NCBI RefSeq assembly: GCF_964340395.1 | Contig: NC_135549.1 | Location: 3,141,001-3,205,000 of the forward strand | Length of the DNA stretch: 64,000 nt | Direction of reading: 5' to 3' | Origin: Glandiceps talaboti | Taxonomy: Eukaryota > Hemichordata > Enteropneusta > Spengelidae | Part shown: positions 27,548 through 40,500 of the stretch, piece after piece | How positions within the stretch are numbered: position 1 is the first letter of the stretch | Layout of the letters: every line of letters starts with the position of its first letter | Position numbers and translations under genes: made by a program | The notes under the pieces: model-generated | What the model was told of the DNA's origin: nothing | Seen by the model: only the letters and a program-made list of their open reading frames with translations | The model's database searches: none

Positions 27548-30500
27548 CTACAATCAGTCACAATGGAAATTTCAATATTTAACTTTACTAAACAGTCTCA
27601 AACTACTTGTTATATGGAAAACAAACAGGGGATTACATTTGTGTGTTTTTTTGTTTCTTACTTGTCCAAAAACAAACAAACTTCAAAAAGATTACAACAA
27701 AACTCATGTAACTTACATCACTGACTTGTTCTGACACTTCAGTTCGAGTTCTCTCCAACTGAGCAATTCTGAGTCCAAGCTTCGACCTTGATTTGACTTC
27801 AGAATCCCACAATGCTTTGTGGTCCTCAGCCTCCCTAGCATACAGACTTCTGGCTGCAGTCTCCTCACTAAGTCTATCTTCCATATGAATGTTTGCACTT
27901 TTCAAGTTGGCTACCAGGGCTTCCAGACTGCTGCGTACTTTCTGGGAATCTTCCAATTCTTTTTCCAGCATCTCAACTCTCCTTGTTTCGTGCTGCAGTG
28001 AGGAGGTTACTTTAGTTTTTTCTATCTCAACCTGGTGAAGGTTGTCTTCCACTTCTTTTGCCAATTCAAGTCGTGCCTTTGCATCCAGTAACTGCACTGA
28101 GGTATCTTGGAGGTTTTTCTCAACTCCTTCTAGTTTGTTTTGTAGGTCTGTTATCTGGTGTTGTAGTTGCATTCTTTCTGATTCTGAACCAATCAGCTGA
28201 AAATGTTGCAATATGGATATCAATAAGCACATACAGTGTACAATCTTCACATTTGATGGACAACACAAAGTCTATATTAAAACTTTGCTTCAAATTTATG
28301 ATAGTTTTTATATATTATTACTCATTTTGAACCAAAAGGTTAACTCACATTCATTATTCACGAAAATGACTATAATCCAAGTCCAAAATAGATTGAAAAT
28401 ATAGAAAAAAATTACAGGCAACAAAGATTTTGTTAGGCATCCAATCTGACCTTTGACACAGATCATATGACATAGGCATGAATGATAAGGTGATAACGTC
28501 GCGTCGGTGCAATAAGGTTGTATTTGCTATACACTGTTGCGATGATAACTTAACCCACATTTAGGTTTACACTAATGATTCCAGTGCCGCAGCCATCCAT
28601 TTCATACACACATCTCAGAGTCAAGCCCTTATGAAAACCTAACACATAACTAAAGGATGTTAAAACAAAACATTGTTTCCAAGTGGAAATTTATATGATT
28701 TATGAAAATCTTCTTTTCTGTTCAAATGAACCATGGTGGTTAGAATATATTCATTATGATGCTATGCAAACAAAATGACTTCACTTTGACATTAAACTCT
28801 CTCTTACCAGTTAAATAATTGTTTAATTATTGTGCCTACAAGTTACTCAGTATTTTACAAGTTTCAAGTCAGTAGCAAATCTTCAAAGCAATGATTGTAC
28901 AAACAAAATATATTTCCAGTGTCAAATATGACTTTAGGATGAGCAATACTGGAGGCCTGTAGTCACATGAAGGCAAGGAAACATAATTATTCATAACTTC
29001 TCTGCTAGACATATGAGACAACATGGAAACTTAATTTTTATGTTCACAATAACTTTTATGTATGTTATTCAATTTTTTTACCCAAAGTTTGACATAAATT
29101 CATCAATAAGGAGAAGTACTATAATCCAAGTCTAGAATGTAAGGTAAACTAAATAAATAACTGGAAAATAAAACATTTGTCAGAATTATAAAATGATAAC
29201 ACAAACAGTTCAACATAGTAGTACATTGTACTATAAGAAATACTCAGCTTTCAAAGTGTCCTGGTTGAGAACACTCCCCAGAATGACTGAATTCCAGTTT
29301 CCGATTATACCACCACCACCACCACCACCACACCACCACCACCACCACCACCACCACCACCCAAGTCAGCCTTAACTTAACTTAACTTAAAAGTTTTCCA
29401 CTAGGACAGATTAAAAGCTAAACTGTTCCTTACTTAGTTGTACTGCTTGTGTGTTTCATTACTTATTGTCATGGTAACAACACAAGTAAAATATTGTGGG
29501 TAAAAGTAAGTTTTCCTAGTTTCATGAAAAAGCATGCAATATTACATTCTGAGTATCGAGTTCACTGGTATTTTTATTTTGTTCAAGTTCATATGCACAA
29601 TTCTGTAAACACTTATTCAGAGAGTACAGTTTTTCACAACCATTCCTATCATCATTACATTATACTGGCATAAGAAATGTTAATCAGAAGGTATCAGTAT
29701 GTCAATTTATAGTATGCAGGTATCAATCTTTTGGCTGAAAATCTCTTTGCAAGATGCTTCATTTTTTTCATCGTATCTCAAAATTTAGAGTTTTGAAAAA
29801 AATGCATGACTTCCTAAAAATTTCCATTTTTGAATACCTTGAACTTCAACAAAAATCTAAATTTAGTCATGACTTCCTTTGTCAACTGGTTATAATGAGA
29901 ACATGGTGAGTGGCAAGATTTTCCTGTCAGAAACTATTTGACCTTTGAACTCTGTGCATGTGACTTGATACTAAAACAAAAGTACTAAGTCAATCTGTTG
30001 TCATATCATACAAACAGATCAAAAAGATTTGATAAATTTCTGGTCTGTTTATATGATAATCTTGTTGATGTTTACTCCTTTACCTTGTCATGGATATTTG
30101 CATGCACTTCCTTGTCCCTTAGCAGTTGTGTGCATTCCTGGGGTGCAGAAAAAGGCAGGTTATGGAGACAGAGGGTTGCAGGTTGCAGAGACAGTAAAAA
30201 ATCAAAAAATCAAACAATAGAATAGAGGGTAGACTATTAACTCAAGTTGAATTTGTCTTTTTTAATGCTAGCTTTTTTATAAGTTTTATACTTGTCATGA
30301 CATGACCAACTTTAGTTTACAATCACATATTTTGTTTCCTTGCTCTGGATTTGATATGAATAGTTACTTCAAATGATACTATTTTGTCTCTCAGTCTTCA
30401 TCAGCTTTTTTTTCCATCTTTCTTTTTGTTTTGTTTTGTTTTGTTTTGTTTTGTTTTGTTTTGTGTTTGTGGTGTCCTGGGTATGTGCCATGTTTGGGTA

Positions 30501-32083
30501 ACTTATAGTGACCCTATCTCAATGGCATTCATTAATTTTGTTATAAATATGTACAAAAAAAGCAAGATTTCACACGAAAACTGAGGAAAGAGAAAATTGA
30601 AGAAAAAATATTGGCTTTCAACTTGAGCTAGTCAAAACATGGGGCTTGAATGTGTGCTGCTTCCCAAAGTTAGATTGTTTGTCTTTGTAAACTCAAACTT
30701 GGATATACATGTTTTTTTTTGTAACTTGTGACAGCAACTCAAAGTGAAAGGGAGTACTTTGGCAAAGGTGTATAGACAATATAGACTGTACATGTACATC
30801 ATGATCATCATCGTAAAACTAGCCTCTTTACGGCAGGGCATAATAGATCCCTCCGCTGTACCCTGGCTTAGGTGAATTACAGGTACATGATAAAAGATTA
30901 CAGAATATGTGGGTGAATGTATGGTGACAAATGATGGTGACAATTTAGAAAGTCAAGGTTATAAATATGAATATAAATGAAATGTGCTGTCTGGTGACAC
31001 TTTTACAGACTATAATGAAGTAAGATTATCAGTAGAATGGGAAAATTCCAACCACTCACATACAACAGTGATTACATGTATAAACACTAAAATCCAATCA
31101 AGTTTACAGTGGGTTAGTTGTAAATTAACAGTACACTTGAAAGACATGGGGAAAAAAACAGAAATATGTATTTTATTCAAACTGTGTTATGTTGTCTGAA
31201 ATACAAATACAGGCAACTTGTCATTACCAGTATATGTATCCAGTACTGTTGGTATTATAGGAACAGATTAATGTGCAGTTATACATGCAATGAAACTTAA
31301 ATGTGTGCTGCATGCAGGATAGCAAACAAGTTATTCCTTTACTGTCCATAGAATCATTACAGATTATCTACATTAGGTCAGTACATTCCACATTTACGAA
31401 CCCCATGCACATAATGTTCACCTTTGACCTTGTCACAGAAGACAAGGACAAAGATACATGCAATGTAGATGGAGGTGACCACATGCAATTAGTTGTTAAT
31501 GACTACTATGTGCTGAAAGCACTGCACTCCCTACCTTCTCTGACGACTCCAGCTTTGCCTCGGCTGCAGATAGTTTCTTAATCACATCAGCTAACTCCTG
31601 TGTTAGTGTGAGAACACAGCAATAGTGGCATAAATATACGTGTTGGCATTGCACTGTGCATGAACGTGAAGTGCACAGCTTTTACTCTACCACTAATCCA
31701 GTGAAAAGGAAATCCAAATATCACAAAGTCTCACCTGTTGTAGCTGACTGATGTGTTGTTCTTGTTTGTTGTGTTTATCTTCTGCTTTACTGAGGTCATT
31801 GTTCAGTTTCTCCACCATGTCTGATAAACTCTTGTTTTTCTCAAGATATGTGGCCTCATTTTTGCCATGGTCAGCTTTCAGTGAAGACAGTAGATTCTCA
31901 AACTTGCCCTGGAAACACATGTAATCATTAAGGGACTCGGCGTAGAAATTAACGTCACGTGTACATACAATCATGTCAGATGTTTTAAATGAATGTTTTT
32001 TGGTTTATCTTTTCTGTGATTCATGTTCCAAACTTGATACAAGAGTATCTGCATGCATGTACGCATGCATGAATGCATGCATG

Positions 32084-32134
<51 letters not shown>

Positions 32135-35100
32135 ATGTGTGTTAAAGTCTGTGTGTGAGTGTGAATGTGTGTGTGTGTGTGTGCATGTGTGTGTGCGTGC
32201 ATATGTTCAAGTCTCTGTGTGCATGTGTGTGAAGTCTGTGTGTGTGTTTGAATGCTAAAGTCCACTTATTTGTGAATACTAAAAAAATGTGTTTGATAAT
32301 TTGTAAAAACAAGTCATGAAAATAGATGACCTGTATTTCCTGAAATCTTATTCAATATGAATAAACCACTCTATTTTCATGCATTGAAAATCCACTGTAT
32401 ATAATAGCTCTATGAAGTACTTACGTGGACATCAGTGCTTTCATACTTGAGTTGTGACATTTCTGTCTGGGTATTTGATAGCCTACAACATAAAGATATA
32501 TTACATATGAAAAAGTTGTAAGAAATTATTGACTGAAACTGTTCATTGTCTACTCTACATTGTATACATAATCAAATACCAATAAAAGCAATGTCAAGAC
32601 CTGCATAACATATTATGTACAATGTATCTCAATTCTAATAAATTCATCAACCCATCAAAACATACACTCATGTACATACACACAGACACAGACACTCATG
32701 TACATACACACAGACACAGACACTCATGTACATACACACAGACACTCATGTACATACACACAGACACAGACACTCATGTACATACACACAGACACAGACA
32801 CTCATGTACATACACACAGACACTCATGTACATACACACAGACACAGACACTAATGTACATACACACAGACACAGACACTCATGTACATACACACAGACA
32901 CAGACACTCATGTACATACACACAGACACTCATGTACATACACACAGACACAGACACTAATGTACATACACACAGACACAGACACTCATGTACATACACA
33001 CAGACACAGACACAGACACTCATGTACATACACACAGACACATACACTCATGTACATACATACATACACACAGACAGACAGAGGCACTCATGTACATACA
33101 CAATTATGTTAGTTTTGAAGTCAAGGATATTAACTTGTTACAAAATAGCCTACCTGTCTGATGCAGCTTCAAACCTAGTTTCAATTTTAACACGGTCCTC
33201 CTATAAAACAAACGAGTTGTATGTGAAGTTAGAACGTCATATAAATCATGGTGCATTATGGGTACTAACTAGCTTTTAACACGGTCCTCCTATAAAACAA
33301 ATGGGTTGTATGTGAAGTTAGCACGTCAGATATATCATGGTGCATTATGGGTACTAACTAGCATGGACTCCATGCTGTCCTTTTCTACACATGCCATTTA
33401 TTTTTACAGATTTTAATGCTCCATTTTTGAAAACAAATTGGATGTTGCTGATAAAGTGCATTGTTGTGAGTAATCGACTCTAATCACATCATTTCACCTG
33501 AATCAATGATTTGTGCACTATGACTACGATATATAGTATATTGAGTTGATGGACTATTCAATGGCCCATCAATGGAGAGAACTCCATGTCTTACATGTAA
33601 AACAACCTTTTGTCAAATGATGAAAACATTTTCATGTTTGAGGTAAAAATAAGTATTGGCCATGTCCCCACATAGAAAGCAGAGTTTAACTAAATGAATA
33701 AAATTTCCATAGTCAAATGTTCAGCTGAAGTTTCTCTATGAACACAAGTATGTAGATTCCCTTTCTTTTAATAGCACCACTCTCTAAGTGTTTTTGCTGG
33801 CAATACTCAATTCTGAATCAAGTCTATAATTTCTTGGCCAAAGTGTTAATGAAAGAATCAGCGGAAATAAAGACAGTGCTATTTCATCTACTGTCCCTTA
33901 CCTTTTCTTTCATGAGTTCTTTTTGAACACTGTCCAGCATGGATTTTCTCTGTTCAAGTTCCCTCTGTGCAGACGATAACATACCAGTACGTTCAGTCAA
34001 TTGAAGATTGGTTAAATGTAACTGTGAAATGAAAAGTAAATCAGTCAGACAATTCAAATATCAATTAACCAACCAACCAACCAACCAACCAACCAACCAA
34101 CCAACCAACCAACCAAGCCATCCATCCACTTACCAACCCGTCACCTACCCATCCGCCATCCATCCATCCATCTATCCAACTAACCAATCAACAAATCAAA
34201 GCCACCAACCAACCCATCAACCAACCAACCACCCAACCAACCAACCCACCCAACCAACCCACCCAACAAACCAACCAACCCACCACCCACCCAACAAACC
34301 AATCAATTCATCAATCAACTAATCATTATTAGTTGGATATAAAACTGAATCTCTGGAATTACTTCTCAAAGTAGGCTAATTCATATTAAAATTTGTTTAC
34401 CTCATGTTCTAGACTTTTGACTCGGCTCTCTGCTGACCCTAGAGTCTGTGATTTACTCTGTGAAAAGGGAAGAAAGGAAGAAATTCTTTACAATCCTATA
34501 CTGCTCAGTCTTCATTACATGTATCACTTGGATTTCACTGTTTTGAGAAATGTCACAGATATTTTAAAGAAAAATTCTGTTGATATGGGGGGGGGGGGGG
34601 GTGTGTGTTAGAATTACTTTGTATGTAAACATATATAATATATATAGGGAACTCTGTATGTGTGTGGTGTGTGTGTGTGTGGGGGGGGGGGGTAGAATTA
34701 CTTGGTATAACACTACAAAGTATTTAATAAAGAGATATTACTTGAACGCTTGACCTGAGTTATTCCTTAGCTGTCATGCAAATAATTTATTTTTATGACA
34801 AATATGGCTACCATTTGTCTAAAGTTGAAAATATAACAAAACCAAAGATCTTGTATATGCCCAGGAAGGTATGTCACCTTTGTACAAAGTTTGAATGAAT
34901 TTGGCAGTTTAGTGTCAGAGATACAGGTGCAAACTGATGCAATGATAAAGGCCAATGTACAATGTAGTATTCCCCTATTGACTTTGCCTGTGTGTGTGTG
35001 GAGGGGGGGGGGGGATAATCAAGCTTGAAAGATCACTATCTATCCTATCCTATCCTATCCTATCCTATCCTTGTGTCCATATCATCAACACTGACCTGAA

Positions 35101-37497
35101 CACTGTCTCTTAGGTGACTTAGTTCTATTTCCAGTCTCTCAATAGTCCTCTGCATATCATCTCTTTCACGTTGACTTGAACTGAAAAAAAGGGAGAAGAA
35201 TAGTCAAGAAAAATGACAAAGAGAGGAACTGTGGTAAAAAAACAGATCCTGAAGACATTTGAAAGACTTGTAAGAATTGGCATAGTGTTGTATATGCTAG
35301 CACATCAAACATATTATATAAATCAGTGTAACACAGTATAAAATGCAATCAATGTCAAAATCAAATTCAATATTCGAACACATCTGCCTTCACTTATCCA
35401 ATGTACTCATCTAATAATATTTTATTCATACAATGTACATGGCTTCACTCTAACTTTTCAGTGTTCTCTCCAGAAAAAAATGTAATGCAGTCGCATGAAA
35501 CTGACATGTCATCACAAAATAATACAACATCTAATTTCTATCCTTTTTCAAGAAATCAGAGGGGTAGAATCCCACTATTCTATAAAAGTCTGGGGACAAT
35601 ACTGAGTGTCAATTGTCAACTGTCTTGGAAAAAACATGTCATGCAAATAAAACAAAATTGAAAACATTGCCTGTGAAAAGGTAGGTAGGGTGGTCACCAT
35701 TAATATACAACAATTTGTATAACAGATACAGAACAGTTACAGACTGATTTCTTACATACATGTAATTTATGCACAGTCAGGAAAGAAAGGTCACCAGAAC
35801 AATCTTACAATTGTTTAAAAAGTTTGGTTCAACCCAAAATTCTCAAATTAATCAGGAATTTTTAGAAAAATGTGTAAAACCTGGCACAGAGTCCTTCAGC
35901 AATTACATAATACATGCTAATATTAGTATTACATATAATATGTCGGTAAAGGCAGTACTTCTAATGTCAAACAATGGAATCTTACATTTGTTGTAGGTGT
36001 ATGGTAGGGGTGGGTGGGGGCCCAGGGGGGTGGGGGGGGGGTGGGGGAGGATCGAGGCAAAGTTATTTGTTTATCAAAACATAGGATTGGCACCAATATG
36101 TTTTATTGTCACTATTCACCTTTCCACTGTTCTGCTTTGGTAAGAAACAAAATAACCAAATAACACAGATGAGAATTCTATTAGTATACACCTAAACAAA
36201 ATGATGGAGGTCTTTACATCTGAAGATACAAAACAATCCATAGAAGACTACACAATATGGAATATTACCCATTATAAATATTACCTAAAACAATTTATGT
36301 GATATTAATTATAGAGCTCAAACTACTAAGCTTTTGGCTTAGTGCAATAGACAAAAACTAAATTCAGTGCTTTTCAATGTGGTAGATTACTGACAAGTGT
36401 ATGATAGCGGTGCCTCAGTTGAGCAAATCTAATCACCCTGTAATCAAATACTAAACACAGAAGTCTCCAAAATGTACACTGCAAGATCATGGAAGTTATC
36501 AGAAATGCCACCCTACTGTGAGTATCATTTATCATGACATATAAATTTTAAGTTGGTTTTGCTCATCTTGAGCACAGTAAACGTAAACATATTATACATA
36601 CCGTTCAATATCTGATTTTGTGTTCTGAGTCTTGTCCAATTCATGATTTGCCGTTGTCAACCGACTAGTGAGTGACTGAACCTGTAAAATTTCACAAACC
36701 AAGAGAGGATGCAAGTTACACATAAAATCACTCAATTCTAACAGCACATGGTGCCACTACGGTGAATTCAGGTATTGAATCTGTTGTTTTATTTCTGATG
36801 TATTACCACACACATGGTCACATGTCAATTTTTTTTCACTTCTCATGAATTTTACAAATATTTTTTATATGAAGTGTATTTGTTTATATTGGAGATGGCA
36901 GTCATTACACTATTTCATTCATGGGCTGAAGGTAAAAATTCTGATGCTGATTACTAATGAATCTTACAACATTCCCAAATAGTTATTTTGTACTTAATTT
37001 CACTAGAGTAGCAGAAAATAAATCTTTTCACTCGTTTTTCTCAGAGATATGAAGAATAGAGAATTTTCATATACATTCTCACCTCTGTATGTAATTTTTC
37101 ATTGGCACTTTTTTCCTTTTCTAAGTTTGCTGCTAAAAGAGAGTTTTCATTCTTGGCAGCTCCAAGGTGAGCATTGTATGTCATAGTTGCATGTGCCAAA
37201 GCTTCTTCATTCAATCTCTGGAAAAGGAAGGAGAAACATGTCACGTTATTTCACACCAGAGAGGTCTAGGACTAGTGTAGACCTGTGCTTATCTGTGGGT
37301 TGATGAAACAAAGTCAGATTTATATTTGGGGTGTTATCCATTTCCTACCCCAACCTAACACTTTGAACTCAATAGCTTGATATGCAAATGTGTATCATTC
37401 TACTGGTTTATGATAACAAATTAGCTGTATGTTAGGGGGTCTAACCCTATCTTGTTCCTATCCCCAACTTAATACAAATGACAATGTGTATCAATCA

Positions 37498-37564
<67 letters not shown>

Positions 37565-40500
37565 GTCTGTCTGTCTGTCTGTCTGTCTACTATTCTACAT
37601 TCTTGCCAGTAAGACAAATCAACCTGCATGTTACCAAATCCTACTGCTATCCCTAAAGTAACCGCCACTCCCTAGCTTGATCATAAATGTGCATTAATTG
37701 TAGAGTATAGTCTGTTCTCTGTTCTCAGTACTCTTACTTGATGTACACCACAGAGTACATCATCCTTGCCAGATTTCAACTCAAAGTGCTCACTGTTCGC
37801 CTCATACATTTTCTGGCTTTACTTATTTGTGGAGTCATGATGGGTGAATGGTTAGCGTGACCGGCTTGGAATCTACAGGTTGCAGGTTCGAGCCCTGTCG
37901 CTGCCTGCTGTTTGTTTCTGAGTGGCTAAAGTCCTTGGGCAAGATTTGAACCACGACTGTGTTTCAGTCAACCCAGCTGTATAATTGGGGACCTGGTAGG
38001 ATGTAGGTTGCAATGTGAAGGCTTTAATCCTATGCGCTGAAATGGCTGCAATGGATTGTATGCTCCCCGGGGAGTTGAGGAAGACTAAAGGGCCGTTGTG
38101 CCGTTCTGATCCGAGCCAGGGGTAATAAATTGTAAGGCACTTTGAGCACGGTGTGGGAAAGCGCTATATAAGAACCCAACATTATTATTATTATTATTAT
38201 TTCTGACTTGTGTTTGTTAAAGTTCTAAAACCAGGAAAAGGAGAAATTCTCTGTCACTGCAAAGTTTAATCCACCATGATTTTATCCATAAGTCTGGTTG
38301 GAAATTTTGTAGTCTTCACAACTCTGTCAGATTGTACAATCTTATATTCTGCCCTACAGTAGCTACATCATGTATATAGTGAGAGTATCATTATAGCTTT
38401 TAGATTCCAGAATTCTGTGTGCATTTTTCAATTTTACTTACAATATCACTTCTCAGTTCTTCAATTCTGTTGTTTAGTTCTTCATTTTCTACGGCAAGCA
38501 TGCCCTGATCATCTTTATACCTCATTCTTACTCTTTCAAGCTCCATCTGAGGAAAGTAACACAAACAATAAAACCATGTATGATGTCACAATTGTACACA
38601 AATCCTCAAAACTGTACACTACATGATCATAGAAGTCATCAGAATCTCTACCATACAGTGCGCATAATTAAACCAGGATCCATTCAATAGCAAATGTCTA
38701 CACGTCTTAACAATAGTTTTAGTTTGTGTCTATCTAAAGTAAGCCAAAACCTTGATTCGATTGCCACTGTTGTAACTCACCTTGAGCCCATAGAGTTCAG
38801 CTTTAAGACGATCACTTTGATCAAGTGCAAACTTGCGGTTTTCATCAGCTGATTCTAATCGGCTGAAGATCTCAGCCTGCAGAATAGTAAACAAAACAAC
38901 AACAACAACCAATATTAGAAAATAGGTAAAGTAATGTTTGGGCCAGACAACGCCTAACATAACATGTACGTACAACACAACTGTTTGCCAAGAACAAATA
39001 CATGTACCAATAAGTGCAAGCAATGAGTATACAAAGAGATGAAAATTAAGCATGATAGAAAAATTACACAGGGCAGACATCTTGGTTATAAAATATATGT
39101 TAGTTATACAATATATTAAGTGTTTCTTAATAGTGGCATATTTCTAGACAAAGGATCTAGGATTAATGGAAAACAACACAAGATACCGGTAGGATAAAAC
39201 CAAGTTGATCAAATTTATTATCATGCATGAATCTATACAACAAGTGACTCTACATTCACTGTACAGTGATACCGTGCAAACAACATATACTGTAAGATAA
39301 GAAGACAGCCATGCAATATTTACAGTATTAAAATCTGGTAATACTAGAATGTGTCTCGATTTATACATAATACATGTATATATATTAGAGAACCATATTA
39401 ACAATTGGAAGAATACACAAAGAGTGAGTTAATAATTCTATATAGCTTGGTTGTGCTATGTTATGTTTTGATACCTTTTCTTCTTCAAAGCGTTCAACGT
39501 CCTGTAAACACACACACAGACAGTAAGCAGTACAAGGAGAGGAGGATAAAAAAATGCAAAGTCAGCATAAATTGTATTAATGTTGAGTGAATGGCGAGAA
39601 AAGTGAAAAGCAGTAAATTTGACTTCTTTTATTGTATTACCGTACAGAAAGAGTTTATTGGTTTAGTAATAAGTCACAGTGTTTTACTTGTTCTCTTGTG
39701 TTATGTTTTTTTTTGTTCAATTAAGCTTTTATAAGACTACCAGGATGGTCTTGCTGAGGAAATCTATGAATACGTCTTGGCTCAAGCCATCTAATAATGA
39801 CATATCTCAATATATCTGTTACATTTCAATCTTTAGACACCTTGAGATGGTTGGCATGACTGATGGGTAATACATACTACATGTCATATTATTTACTTTG
39901 TATTACTGAACCCAACCAATAAGTTTGTGAAATTTGGCATTTGCATTTCAGTGATACTGACAGTGAAGTCATCAACAAAATTATTGATAACAATTATGAA
40001 TAAATATGGTAATCAGTGAAGATAAACAAGTCTCAATTCAGACAGAGACCATATTGATAGACAGCAGTGTTCTCCCTGGATTTTACCCAAGCATCACAGT
40101 TAATTTACAGATTAAATGAATGTTGTGTTATGCAAATGAGTTTCATTTGCTTTCCTACATTTCAAGTATGTTGTTTGACATGTTTAAATATCCCTTGGGA
40201 GAACACTAGACCTAAAAGCCCCAACACTACTAGGTAGTAGCCATTTGTGGCTTACTATGAATATCACTAAAGTTTTCAACTTGAAATGTAGTCATTTTGC
40301 ATACTTTGTACAACTACATTTATCTAGTGATAACTCCTGTTTTCTGTTACAGAGAACAGGTTGTAAAATGGAGTAATCTTTATAACTTGAGTCTTCTGTT
40401 CTCACACAACTCAACAAGTAGCAAATTCACATAAAAAGCTTATTTGAGGGGTCGGCTCTTACAATGATGACAGAAGTCAATGATAACGGAAAACAATGTA

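Noticed and set aside
32622-33279. Long plus-strand frames rich in HTDTH-type repeats
   Set aside because: They translate the minisatellite in all three frames and have no start context, splice logic or homologue.
37880-37895. A possible functional tRNA gene (good B box)
   Set aside because: The 3' half does not fold as a tRNA and continues into a SINE body with a genomic partner copy.
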